Positions 1 to 9,402 of a stretch of 64,000 bases of DNA are shown in pieces; position 1 is the first letter of the stretch; the number at the start of each line of letters is the position of its first letter. Origin of the DNA: Pedobacter sp. UBA4863 (GTDB lineage: Bacteria > Bacteroidota > Bacteroidia > Sphingobacteriales > Sphingobacteriaceae); contig NZ_DHDZ01000031.1 in the NCBI RefSeq assembly GCF_002399615.1, positions 13,185-77,184 of the forward strand, given 5' to 3'. Under the pieces are notes generated by a model that worked only from the letters and a program-made list of their open reading frames with translations, had not been told where the DNA came from and did no database searches. The position numbers and the translations under genes are program-made.

Positions 1-1518
1 ATTAATTTTATAAACTACAGATTTGTGAGCAGCATCGGCGAGAAACCTTTTACCTTTGGCTGCTTTTAAATGGTCTTCGGTAATAAAGTGAGTTAATTCT
101 TTTCCATTTAAGGTTAGTTTTGGCACTGCACCATCAGCTAAATCTCTAATTCCTAAACGCAACAAACATTTCGTTAACGGAAACGATGATTGGCTGGGAA
201 TTTCACCTACATATAAATTAAAGGCAGAAACCGCCGCTTTCGTTTTATAAGGCAACTGTTTTACGTAAGCATAAGAAGGTTCTAAATGATCGTTATAATA
301 GGTTTTTGTAATAGAAAACACTTTATCCAATCCGTCTAAATCTCTATTAGTAACTGCTGCAACAAAAGGATGCATTTCCTTTCTGAAATGGTTATAAAGA
401 TAAATTCCATGTGCCCCCATTTGAAAATAATTTGATACTGCTCCTACTGCTTCTTCTGTTGTGCCACTGCGGGCTATTGGCCTGTTTATCCCCAATGTTG
501 GTGCAGAAGGAATAAAAGCGGCTCTTACATTAGCACGTGCATATACTGAGGGATATACCTTTACGTTATAGCGGTTTGCTTTGGCTATCATATTTTCAAT
601 GGGCATATCCTGCGCCAAAGTCATTAATTGCGCTGGCGATAACATGTCCACCAAACCTTGTTTCATCCAGGTATCTATATCCAATCCGTAAACTTTGCAC
701 GATTCTTCAGCAGGTGGTATTCTGGCAAAAAGGTACATTGGCCTGCCCTGTTCTTTTGCCACCAGATTTAATTTTTCGCGTACTTTTTTAACCAAATCAG
801 TAATTAAATGTGCTCTTTCTTCTCCTTTTCCTTCGGGGAAGAATACTTGTACCCGGTTAAAATCGAGTTCAAAACCATCTATGTATTGTTTGTTGCGGTC
901 TATTACCTCGAAAATAACATCTAACCTGTATTTTCGTACCTTTTCGTGGGTATAATCTAACAGGTTGCCATACATCTGTTTATTGAAAGGCCAAGGCCCA
1001 TTCTTGATAATTAAATCGGGATTTTTGAGCCTAAACTCTCCGGTAAGTGGATAGTTTTCGGGGTCACGCATATAATGACTATCGTTCATCCTTAAACTTG
1101 GAATAAACAACATACCCTGATGGGTTTTGGCTTGACTAGCTGCAACGTTAATAGCATCTACCCCGGCGGCAATGCAAACTCTTGCTTTTTCGTTTCTAAC
1201 TCTCCAAAACTCGTTTTCATCGTATTTTGTAGTACGCCATCCAACAGTGCTACCTACTTTTGTAGGATAGTTTAACACATCGCTGCCCGAAGCTACGCTA
1301 TATGTTAAGGTTTTAATGCCCAAAGAGTGTATCAAATCTATATTTGCCCTGATGAGATTGGTGGTTTCCACAGGATCGTTACTGGTAAAGGAAATATCAC
1401 CATCTAGGTTTAGGATTACCCCAAAATCTTTTTCCTGCCTTTGAGCGGTTTGGGCATGGGTGGCCAATTGTCCCAAAACAATTCCTGCAATAAGCAATGG
1501 TTTAAGTAGTGGTTTCAT
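1..1518 (-). CDS. Secreted glycoside-hydrolase-like TIM-barrel protein (partial, C-terminus off window)
   Basis: The reading frame is open from an ATG at 1516-1518 to the window edge, so at least 506 residues are encoded and the C-terminus is missing. The start MKPLLKPLLIAGIVLG...HAQ is a signal peptide, so the product is exported. The body alternates strands and helices as in (beta/alpha)8 glycosidases, and an acidic segment DGFELDFNRV near residue 220 sits where such folds carry a catalytic acid. The last 100 residues look like a beta-rich accessory domain. It lies 10 bp after the DUF5017 gene and is probably the last gene of the SusCD operon, where it would cut the imported glycan. I recognise the fold class only; the family and substrate are not certain. 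Confidence 0.7.
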   Translation of the reverse strand, partial: MKPLLKPLLIAGIVLGQLATHAQTAQRQEKDFGVILNLDGDISFTSNDPVETTNLIRANIDLIHSLGIKTLTYSVASGSDVLNYPTKVGSTVGWRTTKYDENEFWRVRNEKARVCIAAGVDAINVAASQAKTHQGMLFIPSLRMNDSHYMRDPENYPLTGEFRLKNPDLIIKNGPWPFNKQMYGNLLDYTHEKVRKYRLDVIFEVIDRNKQYIDGFELDFNRVQVFFPEGKGEERAHLITDLVKKVREKLNLVAKEQGRPMYLFARIPPAEESCKVYGLDIDTWMKQGLVDMLSPAQLMTLAQDMPIENMIAKANRYNVKVYPSVYARANVRAAFIPSAPTLGINRPIARSGTTEEAVGAVSNYFQMGAHGIYLYNHFRKEMHPFVAAVTNRDLDGLDKVFSITKTYYNDHLEPSYAYVKQLPYKTKAAVSAFNLYVGEIPSQSSFPLTKCLLRLGIRDLADGAVPKLTLNGKELTHFITEDHLKAAKGKRFLADAAHKSVVYKIN

Positions 1519-1528
1519 TAATCATATT

Positions 1529-2482
1529 TTATGGTTCAACAGTAATTTCTAGTTCTCTTACTACTTTTTTGCTATCGTAGATATTGGTATTGGCGGCAAC
1601 AAAAGTGGCTTTGTAAACGCCGGGTTTGGTGTAAACATGTTTGTAATTGCTCATGCTCGATGTTTGGTAGTTTTTAATGGAAAGCCCATAATCTACCCCC
1701 ATGTTTACGGTTGGCGCAAAGGCTTTGCTTACTGCCCATAACTGCATGGCTTGCTTATAGCCTTCATCGGCCGCGGTGGCCGGTGGAATAAACTGAACAA
1801 TAGTACCTATGGCACTAATATGTTTAAAATTGGGCTCCCGGCGGGCAAATTTCCATCCGGCGGGTATTACGGTTGTATAGGCCAAACGTTCGTAAAACCC
1901 AAAGTTGGTAATGGCTTCTAGCTTAAAATTGCGGAAACGCCATCTTCTGCTTGGAACAGTACCCGTAGCCGGTAATGCAGGTGTATCATATTTGAAAGCG
2001 ATATAAAAATTCTTACCGGGCTCTACCAAATCGGCTATGTTTACAGTTCCTGAAGAATCGAATATGGGATAAGTAGTTGTAGCCATGTGAAACCTGTTGG
2101 TAATGTCTGTCCACGTTGCGGCTGCCACACTCTCGTAAGTATATTCTCCATTATCAGTATAGGCTTCTTGATAATCGGTAGAAAACATTACCTTTAAAGG
2201 CGTATTGGTTACCACTTGAATAGACGACTCGAAAGTAACGTTTAGTTGTTGCAGCGAGGCAATACGGTCTAAATCTTTGTAGCTGTAAGCATTTTTAGGC
2301 TCGCCAGAGTAAAAGGTAATTAACCCTGGATTTCCTTCAAAAGAAAAGCGTGCTTCTTCATTTACTTTTATGGTTGATTTATCGGCAGTTACCTGAAAAT
2401 TTACCTCTTCTACCTTAGTTTCCTTTTTACAGGCTGCCAATACGAAAAGCAGTATTGCAAATAAATAATAGTTAGGTTTCAT
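1529..2482 (-). CDS. DUF5017 surface lipoprotein
   Basis: This 317-residue lipoprotein starts at the ATG at 2480-2482. A longer frame exists but would put extra residues in front of the signal. The signal ends in the lipobox LAAC followed by KKE, so the mature protein is lipid anchored and probably surface exposed. The N-terminal half has the DUF5017 signature ITFYSGEPKNAYSYKD around residue 60, in a PKD-like beta fold. DUF5017 proteins sit beside SusCD pairs in polysaccharide utilisation loci and are presumed glycan binding. The start overlaps susD, so the two are co-transcribed. Confidence 0.85.
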   Translation of the reverse strand: MKPNYYLFAILLFVLAACKKETKVEEVNFQVTADKSTIKVNEEARFSFEGNPGLITFYSGEPKNAYSYKDLDRIASLQQLNVTFESSIQVVTNTPLKVMFSTDYQEAYTDNGEYTYESVAAATWTDITNRFHMATTTYPIFDSSGTVNIADLVEPGKNFYIAFKYDTPALPATGTVPSRRWRFRNFKLEAITNFGFYERLAYTTVIPAGWKFARREPNFKHISAIGTIVQFIPPATAADEGYKQAMQLWAVSKAFAPTVNMGVDYGLSIKNYQTSSMSNYKHVYTKPGVYKATFVAANTNIYDSKKVVRELEITVEP

Positions 2483-2501
2483 CTGATTATTTTTTATTGT
2501 T

Positions 2502-4163
2502 TTACCATCCAAAATTTTGTACCATGCCACGCCCCAACCCTATCTCGTAAGACGGAATAGGGAACAAAACATCTCTTGGGCGCACATTGGTAAAATATCT
2601 TACCAAATCTTCGGTATAAGCGGGGGCTTCTGTTAATAATACTGCGCCAGTTTCGTGCATGGTATCTACATAAATTCCCCAGCGCAACAAATCGTTTTTA
2701 CGCAAACACTCGTAGTTTAGTTCTCGCGAACGTTCGTCACGAATATATTCTCGCATAGTTAATTGGCTGTGCCCCGCTTCATCAACAGAATTACCTTGGT
2801 CGTCAACTCTTCCCGCTTCTAAGGGACCAAAACCATAACCTCTTCGTTTTACCTGATTAATGGCACTATAGACGCTCATACCATTATGTACTCCGTTAGG
2901 CCCTTGCACTTCGTTTAACGCTTCGGCAAACATCAACAGTACATCCGAATACCTTAAAATTGGAAAATTTTGCCCGGTGGCATCACTAGACCTTTGATTT
3001 GCTGGTTCGTGTTCTCTACGCCATTTTCCAGGAAAACGTCTATGAGACAAGACGTTCTCTATAGGCAGAGGATATTTTTTTGCCCAATAGGTTTTGGTAT
3101 TGCTACTAGTTGGATTGTATGAATATGGTGCTATTGCCCAGTCTCTCCTCAAATCGGGCGAATATTCGGTATCTACTGTACCTATTAGTTTATGATAGCT
3201 TTTGTATTTTCTAAAAGCTGGTGCTGTTGCATATACCAATCCTTGCCCATAACCTGCTTCCACATTATTTGATCGAATTGTTAATCCTATCCCTACACGG
3301 CCAACTTTTCTGGACGGGTCTGTAGCTGAGGGATTATAAAATTCTACTTCCCAGATACTTTCCTTCAAATCATAAATATCTTTGGCATAGTTAATAAACA
3401 CCTGCTCGTAAGATGTATTTAAGCTATGTATCCCCGAAGCAATTACCTTATTGCTCCAAAACAAGACATCATTCCATTTTGTGGCATCGTTAATAGGATT
3501 GCCAGTCATGTATAAACATACTCTGGCCAATATACCCTGAACTGCAGATTTGCTTATTTTACCACCATTACCAATAGCTGTAATAGCAGGCACTAAGTCT
3601 TCAGCCTCGGTCATGTCGGCAATAATTTGCTCATAAACTTGTTTTGCTGGCGTGCGGGTATAGTAAATATCCTCTGGCGAAGTGCTTTCGGTTAGTTTAA
3701 GTGGTACATCGCCAAAATTGCTTACCAACAAAAAATGAAAATATGCTCTTAAAAACAGTGCTTCACCTTTAATTACTTTACGTTTACTTTCATCCATAGT
3801 AGGTTTGTTGATATTGGCCAATAACGCATTTGCCTTATTGATACCTTCGTATAAAGTTCTCCAAAAAGCGCTAATTACCATATCTGTGGGCCATATATCA
3901 TTAATAGTTACCCCTACGGTTGTTACGTTAACATTATAGTACGCTTCGTCAGCATCAAGCCCCATACGAGCAATCATTGCACTGCCGTACAAATCATACG
4001 AATTAAGTGTGTTGTAAATCCCAGCCATAGACATATTCAACTGAGCTTCGGTATTATAGTAGTTCTCAGGAACTATTGTAGCTTTTGGACTAGTATCTAG
4101 AAATTTGCTACACGAACTTAGTGCAAATACTAAAAATGTTATTACGATAAATTTCATTTTCAT
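2502..4163 (-). CDS. susD: SusD/RagB-family nutrient-binding lipoprotein
   Basis: This 553-residue lipoprotein has the signal MKMKFIVITFLVFALSSC; the cysteine at the end of LSSC is the lipidation site. The mature start SKFLDTSPKATIVPENYY is typical of RagB/SusD proteins, which form the lid over the SusC barrel and bind oligosaccharide. The TPR-like helical body (for example LFLRAYFHFLLVSNFGDVPL) and the C-terminal block ending near PIPSYEIGLG are both present, so it is full length. It follows susC by 25 bp on the same strand. The symbol refers to the family; the substrate is unknown. Confidence 0.95.
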   Translation of the reverse strand: MKMKFIVITFLVFALSSCSKFLDTSPKATIVPENYYNTEAQLNMSMAGIYNTLNSYDLYGSAMIARMGLDADEAYYNVNVTTVGVTINDIWPTDMVISAFWRTLYEGINKANALLANINKPTMDESKRKVIKGEALFLRAYFHFLLVSNFGDVPLKLTESTSPEDIYYTRTPAKQVYEQIIADMTEAEDLVPAITAIGNGGKISKSAVQGILARVCLYMTGNPINDATKWNDVLFWSNKVIASGIHSLNTSYEQVFINYAKDIYDLKESIWEVEFYNPSATDPSRKVGRVGIGLTIRSNNVEAGYGQGLVYATAPAFRKYKSYHKLIGTVDTEYSPDLRRDWAIAPYSYNPTSSNTKTYWAKKYPLPIENVLSHRRFPGKWRREHEPANQRSSDATGQNFPILRYSDVLLMFAEALNEVQGPNGVHNGMSVYSAINQVKRRGYGFGPLEAGRVDDQGNSVDEAGHSQLTMREYIRDERSRELNYECLRKNDLLRWGIYVDTMHETGAVLLTEAPAYTEDLVRYFTNVRPRDVLFPIPSYEIGLGRGMVQNFGW

Positions 4164-4188
4164 ATCTTTTTTCTTTTATAATCGTATT

Positions 4189-7100
4189 TTACAACGTTGT
4201 TCTAAGTCCAAATACAAAGGTTTTTGAACGTGGATAGGCCGACCAATCCAAGCCTGGCGTTAATACAGAGTTGCGCACAGAAACCTCGGGATCCATACCA
4301 GGATATTTAGTCCAAGTGTAGAGATTTTGCGCCGATGTCGATATGGCCAAAGTTTTCAGTTTCATTTTGTTCACCAATTTTTGAGGCAGGTTATAGCTCA
4401 ATGAAATTGTTTTTAAGCGTAAGAAAGAACCATCTTCTATCAACCACGAAGAATATACCCCATTAGGACCTCCGCCTCTTGTTCTAAAAATGTTCGAATT
4501 TGGATTTTCAGGTGTCCACCTATTGGCATAAACAGCATATTGGCTAAGGTTATATCTTGTATGTTGGTTTCCTACGAAATATGATTTATTAGCATTTAAT
4601 ATATCGTTACCATAGCTCCATTGGAAAAACACATTTAAACTAAACCCCTTGTAGTTAAAGTTATTAGAAAAACCTCCTGTATGTATAGGAATTGTTCGCC
4701 CAATAACGGTTGCATCTTTACTGTTTACTGTACCATCGCCATTAATATCGCGGTATTTGATATCACCTGGTCTTATATCTGCTCTTATATCACCATTGTC
4801 GGCAACATGACTTTTTAATCTGTAGTTGCCGTTTTGTAAAACATCAAAATCTTCGTATTGATAAACTCCATCCCAAATTACACCAAAAAAGGCTGATGAC
4901 GGGCCGCCTACAGTGGCAATATATGGATAAGAAGAATTGAATGCACTTTGCCAACTTACGCTCGACAATAAAAATTCTTCATTATTGGCCAGACCCAAAA
5001 CTTTATTATTATTAAAGCTGATATTGAAATTGCTTTCCCATTTGAATGACCTTGAGGAAATGTTTACCGTATTCAAAGATACTTCCAATCCTCGGTTTCT
5101 TAATTTACCGATGTTTTTATAGGCAGTAGCATACCCCGTTATCCAAGGTATATTCGCTCTTAACAACAAATCACTAACTGTTTTTTGATATACATCTATA
5201 GTTAAATCAACTCGTTTTTTAAACATGGTTAAATCGTAGCCCAAATCTAACTGTGCTGTAGTTTCCCATTTCAGATTTTCGTTGCCAATATTTATAGGTT
5301 TTGTGCCTACAGAAGTTTCGTTATTGTTGTAGGAGTAACCATCATTAATGGCTATATCTAGCTGTGGATAGTAATCATATGCCCCCACCCGGTTATTTCC
5401 TGTTACACCATAGCTTACCCGTAGTTTGGCTTCATCTATAAACTTTATGTTTTTCATGAAAGGTTCATTATTCATTCGCCAGGCAAATGCACCTGATGGG
5501 AAATACCCCCAACGGTTCTGTTTGGCAAACTTAGATGAACCATCTGCCCTGAAGGTTGCGGTAAACAAGTACCTAGACTTGTAATTGTACATTATTCTAC
5601 CAAAAAAAGAAGCCAATGTAACATCAAAAGCTCCCGAACTTACCGAACTAGGCTTACCCTGCTTTAAACCCGCCAGCCCTAAATCTTCATTTGGGAGATT
5701 TTGAACATCGAAACTATTCGATGAGTTTTTGATAATTTGCGAACCCATGCCCAACACGGCATTTAGTACATGGTTTTTATTGAATGTTTCTTTATAATTT
5801 AAGGTATTCTCATTAGAAAAAGTATTATTTTTAATAAGTCCGGTACCACCTTGCACACCTTTTACATTAGTTGCCCTGGGCGCACCTTGCGATGTTTTGG
5901 AACTATAAAAATATTCGTTCTCTATCATAGCACTGTTCATACTTCCCTGAACCTTTAAAAATATCTTTTTGCTAAAATCGTATTTAGCATAGGCTGTACT
6001 TAAAACACCTGTATTTTTTCTTTGCCTTAATGTATTTTGGGCATTAACAAAGGGGTTAACACGCGAATCTGCACTTCCTCTACCCGATATAATCTCTGGA
6101 TCTAGCAGTTGGTCTTCTATATCATAAAGCTCTTCGGTTAAACTTCCTATAATGGGTCTATAACCCCATGCAGCAAATAACAGACTCGCTGTAGCTTCAC
6201 CCTCCGATGCAATTACTCCATAAGAATCTACCTTGCTGTAATTGAGGTTTACGCCTACAGCTAATTTTTTGCTAACGTTTTGATCTAATGTAATACGTCC
6301 TTGGTAGCGCGTTAAACCAGTATTTACGATAGTACCCAGTTGGTCGAAAAACGAACCAGACACCATGTATTTGGTTTGCGCCGTACCTCCTCTTAACGAT
6401 AGGCTGTGTATATTGGTTATACCTGTGCGGAACACCCTATTTTGCCAATCAATTCCTTTTACATTTCTATACCGTTCTAAATCTTGAGCGGTAGGCAATT
6501 CTGAACCCGGCTTAGTGAGATCTTGCAAATCGGGGAAATAAAGAGGACCATTTGGCACAGGATCGTGTTCTATTTGATATTTTACAAAATCATAAACACC
6601 CATCATCTCCATTCGATTGGTTATTTTGTAGTTACCATAATCGCCACTATATGATATAACAGGCAAACCTTCTTTTCCTTTTTTGGTTTCTACTACTACC
6701 ACCCCGTTGGCTCCCCTTGCTCCATATATAGCAGTAGCCGAGGCATCCTTTAATATATTGATACTTTCAATATCATTCATATTCAAGTTCGAGGCATCAA
6801 AATCTTCGATTGGAAAACCGTCTATCACATACAAAGGAGCCGTACTTTGCGAAAGGGAGCCCGCACCCCTTATCACAATATTCATTCCCGAACCCGGTTG
6901 GTCATCGTTAGAAGTTACTTGTACACCTGCAATACGTCCAGCCAAGGCCTGTTCAAAACTGGCCACCGGCGCCCTGGTTAAGTCTGTTAGGTTTACCTGC
7001 CCTACCGAACCGGTCAAATCTTGCTTGGCTACTTCGCCATATCCAATTACAACAACTTGTTTTAATACCGATACATCTGGTTTTAACTTAACATCTATTA

Positions 7101-7407
7101 CTAAGTCTTTACCAACTTGCAACTGTGTTGTTTCATACCCTAAGAATGTAAAGATTAAAATCTCCCCAGTTTTTGCCTTGATAGTATATTTACCATTAAC
7201 ATTAGCTATTGCTGTAAGATTTGTGGTTTTATTTTTAACACTTACTCCTGTTAATGTTTCATTGGTTTCGGCATCTATAATTACACCACTAATATTACGA
7301 ACAGTTTGCGAAAAAGCATTGATTTGCAGCAAGACAGTAAGAAATAGAAAGAGGCAGCAAGGCACGACGAGACATCGCCTCCTATCTAAATAGGTTCTTT
7401 TCATCAT
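4189..7407 (-). CDS. susC: SusC/RagA-family TonB-dependent outer-membrane transporter
   Basis: This 1072-residue outer-membrane receptor has, in order, a signal peptide (to about residue 33), a carboxypeptidase-like regulatory domain (SGVIIDAETNETLTGVSV), a plug with the SusC signatures VVVIGYGEVAKQDLTGSV and LYVIDGFPI, and a beta-barrel ending in an aromatic-containing strand (KTFVFGLRTTL). It imports oligosaccharides with SusD using TonB energy. Two ATG codons are adjacent at the start (MMKRTYL). A proposed operator lies 65-83 bp upstream at 7472-7490. It heads the operon susC-susD-DUF5017-hydrolase. Confidence 0.97.
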   Translation of the reverse strand: MMKRTYLDRRRCLVVPCCLFLFLTVLLQINAFSQTVRNISGVIIDAETNETLTGVSVKNKTTNLTAIANVNGKYTIKAKTGEILIFTFLGYETTQLQVGKDLVIDVKLKPDVSVLKQVVVIGYGEVAKQDLTGSVGQVNLTDLTRAPVASFEQALAGRIAGVQVTSNDDQPGSGMNIVIRGAGSLSQSTAPLYVIDGFPIEDFDASNLNMNDIESINILKDASATAIYGARGANGVVVVETKKGKEGLPVISYSGDYGNYKITNRMEMMGVYDFVKYQIEHDPVPNGPLYFPDLQDLTKPGSELPTAQDLERYRNVKGIDWQNRVFRTGITNIHSLSLRGGTAQTKYMVSGSFFDQLGTIVNTGLTRYQGRITLDQNVSKKLAVGVNLNYSKVDSYGVIASEGEATASLLFAAWGYRPIIGSLTEELYDIEDQLLDPEIISGRGSADSRVNPFVNAQNTLRQRKNTGVLSTAYAKYDFSKKIFLKVQGSMNSAMIENEYFYSSKTSQGAPRATNVKGVQGGTGLIKNNTFSNENTLNYKETFNKNHVLNAVLGMGSQIIKNSSNSFDVQNLPNEDLGLAGLKQGKPSSVSSGAFDVTLASFFGRIMYNYKSRYLFTATFRADGSSKFAKQNRWGYFPSGAFAWRMNNEPFMKNIKFIDEAKLRVSYGVTGNNRVGAYDYYPQLDIAINDGYSYNNNETSVGTKPINIGNENLKWETTAQLDLGYDLTMFKKRVDLTIDVYQKTVSDLLLRANIPWITGYATAYKNIGKLRNRGLEVSLNTVNISSRSFKWESNFNISFNNNKVLGLANNEEFLLSSVSWQSAFNSSYPYIATVGGPSSAFFGVIWDGVYQYEDFDVLQNGNYRLKSHVADNGDIRADIRPGDIKYRDINGDGTVNSKDATVIGRTIPIHTGGFSNNFNYKGFSLNVFFQWSYGNDILNANKSYFVGNQHTRYNLSQYAVYANRWTPENPNSNIFRTRGGGPNGVYSSWLIEDGSFLRLKTISLSYNLPQKLVNKMKLKTLAISTSAQNLYTWTKYPGMDPEVSVRNSVLTPGLDWSAYPRSKTFVFGLRTTL

Positions 7408-7471
7408 TAGATTAGGTTTTATTTGGTTTTTATGAGATTTAAAAATACCTCAAAGGTTTTGTATTAAAAAT

Positions 7472-7490
7472 AAATATGTAATACTTATTT
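7472..7490. promoter_or_regulatory. Proposed FCD/GntR operator in front of susC
   Basis: AAATATGTAATACTTATTT is a 19-bp palindrome centred on 7481 with one mismatched pair. The GT-N3-AC core fits FadR-type GntR binding sites. The same motif occurs at 14094-14112, 14152-14168 and 20315-20333, in front of the other three units of the locus. Its role as an operator is inferred. Confidence 0.6.
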
Positions 7491-7529
7491 CAAAAATAAA
7501 AATATTTTTGATTAAAACAACAAGATAAA

Positions 7530-8591
7530 TTAATTTTCTATGCTTATTACCGCATTATCTCGTATGCCAGGTTTTATTTCGCCGCTAACGTACACCCATT
7601 GATTGTTCCAATATACCACGGGCAACGTAACTTTAGCCGATATATCCTTTATTTCGCCTACAAATTCCCATTTATCCTGATTGGGGTAATAGTTAAATAT
7701 TTCTTTAGAGATACCCGGGTGCGTTGCAGGTACTTTATGCAGACCGGCAACGGCATCTACACCGCCCCAAAAAAACATCGTTTCATTATTTAACACCGGA
7801 ACGGGCGTAGCCCCCGCCGACATTCCTTTGGGCATTTTAGCTAAGGCTTCCCATTCAAATGAAAAACCTTTCTCTTTTTCAGTGATATTAAGTTTGTAGG
7901 CATCTTGCAATATATCCCTATAAATTTCCCCGTACAGGTTTTTGGTTTTAGTTTCGCCACTAAACAGGTAAAACTTGTTACCAAATGCGCCACATATTGC
8001 AAGCATTCTTTCCCTGCCGGGCAAATCGGGCAGTGCGAGCCACCCATTTTTGGGGTTTAAAAGATTTAAGGCATAACATTTTTTCGATAGGTTTCCTGCT
8101 AAATCCATTCCTCCTGCCACAATTAACAAATTGCCCACTACCGTACCACTTGCATAGGCTATTGGCACAGGAAAATCGGGATAATGTTGTTTGTTCAGCT
8201 TTTCGCCATCCCATTCTAACACAATTATCTGTGCAGACATCCCGTTTTCGGTAGTACCACCAACCAAAATTATTTGGTTGCCATACGTGGCAGATACCCC
8301 ATAAGCCATTGGTTGAGGCAATTCCTCGTTTAGTTTAATCCAGTTGGAGTAATTGTTGCTCAGCATGTAAATTTCTTTGGAAACATTGCGTTTACCACCC
8401 TCCCAAGGCTTTTTATCGGGAAAATTAGTGCCGCCCATGCAAAACAAAACGCCTTTGCTTGTTCCTGCATACATACCCGCCCAACCTATGGACGGCAGCG
8501 AGGGCAAAGCCGATAATTCGGGTTTAAGCTGTGCAAACAATTCGGTGCTTACTATACTCATAATGATGATTAATTTGTTAATAGGTTTCAT
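7530..8591 (-). CDS. Kelch-repeat mutarotase-like protein (NanM / cyclically permuted mutarotase family)
   Basis: This 353-residue protein has a signal sequence (MKPINKLIIIMSIVSTELFA), so it is probably periplasmic. The start at 8589-8591 is preferred to an upstream frame because it begins the signal. The body consists of Kelch blades, visible as GGT/GGM/GGV turns (ILVGGTTENG, LIVAGGMDL, FFWGGVDAV). NanM-type proteins speed anomer conversion of sialic acid. Here that activity is a family guess, because other sugars also have such epimerases. The start overlaps the end of the SMP-30 gene by 14 bp. It is the last gene of the seven-gene enzyme operon. Confidence 0.8.
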   Translation of the reverse strand: MKPINKLIIIMSIVSTELFAQLKPELSALPSLPSIGWAGMYAGTSKGVLFCMGGTNFPDKKPWEGGKRNVSKEIYMLSNNYSNWIKLNEELPQPMAYGVSATYGNQIILVGGTTENGMSAQIIVLEWDGEKLNKQHYPDFPVPIAYASGTVVGNLLIVAGGMDLAGNLSKKCYALNLLNPKNGWLALPDLPGRERMLAICGAFGNKFYLFSGETKTKNLYGEIYRDILQDAYKLNITEKEKGFSFEWEALAKMPKGMSAGATPVPVLNNETMFFWGGVDAVAGLHKVPATHPGISKEIFNYYPNQDKWEFVGEIKDISAKVTLPVVYWNNQWVYVSGEIKPGIRDNAVISIEN

Positions 8592-9402
8592 AAAGCTTGA
8601 TTTCTTTGATAGCACCAGGGCCGGGCTCACCATAACCTCCGGTTACTAATAAAGTGTTTTGATTGGTAAAAGCTAAATTACTCGTCAACGGAATTTGCGT
8701 TTCAACCGTTGCCAACAATTTTCCGTTGGGGCTTAGCACTTGAACAGCTCCCATGCCATAATGGGCTACCCAAATATTTCCGTCTGTGTCTAAAGCCAAT
8801 CCGTCTGGCAAATTATCTTCTTTTTTACCCGATGTATGATTGGGCAGTTCGCAAAATACCTTTACCTGTGCAGGCTTATTTAAGTGTATGGCCAAAATTC
8901 GATTGGTATAGCTTTCTGCTACGTAAAGCGTGTTTTTTTCTTCTACCAACACCAATCCGTTAGGGTAATCCAATTGGTCGGCTATAATTTTATGCTCCCC
9001 GTTAATGCCTACAAAACATACCTTGCCTTTATGCCTTACCGAATCGGTAAAGTAGATATTGCCCTGCACATCGGTTATTACATCATTAGGACAATAAATT
9101 TCTGTTCCATTGATAAATCCCTGAATTTCATCTCTGATAAACTCGCCCTGCTGGTTGTAACATTTTATGGCCGCACTTTTAACATCGCATATTAAATGGT
9201 TGCCGTTGGGCGTAATGGTTTGTCCATTGGGACATGGTGCCGATGCCCATTCGGTAACGGTGTTATCGGCATTTATTTTAAGGATAGCTCCTCCGGCAAG
9301 ATTGGTTACAAACCTATTTCCGTTCTTATCTATTACTGGCCCCTCGGTATAAAAGGGCACATTGGCAATATCCTTTATTTCAAATGTTAAGTTTTGTACC
9401 AT
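8578..9402 (-). CDS. SMP-30/gluconolactonase-family lactone hydrolase
   Basis: This 274-residue cytoplasmic protein is a six-bladed propeller of the SMP-30/gluconolactonase/LRE type. Family blocks seen are FYTEGPVIDKNGNRFVTN (metal-ligand Glu near residue 19), YCPNDVITDVQGNIYFTD (Asn and Asp of the metal site) and DGLALDTDGNIWVAHYG. These enzymes open sugar lactones to sugar acids with a divalent metal. Its ATG shares one base with the stop of the M81 gene (TAATG), showing tight translational coupling. In the proposed pathway it would act after oxidation of a sugar by the SDR enzyme. Confidence 0.88.
   Translation of the reverse strand: MVQNLTFEIKDIANVPFYTEGPVIDKNGNRFVTNLAGGAILKINADNTVTEWASAPCPNGQTITPNGNHLICDVKSAAIKCYNQQGEFIRDEIQGFINGTEIYCPNDVITDVQGNIYFTDSVRHKGKVCFVGINGEHKIIADQLDYPNGLVLVEEKNTLYVAESYTNRILAIHLNKPAQVKVFCELPNHTSGKKEDNLPDGLALDTDGNIWVAHYGMGAVQVLSPNGKLLATVETQIPLTSNLAFTNQNTLLVTGGYGEPGPGAIKEIKLYETY

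Noticed and set aside
6683..7393. Open frame of 236 codons on the plus strand
   Set aside because: It lies wholly antisense to the susC gene, has no recognisable domain and follows the codon pattern of the opposite strand.
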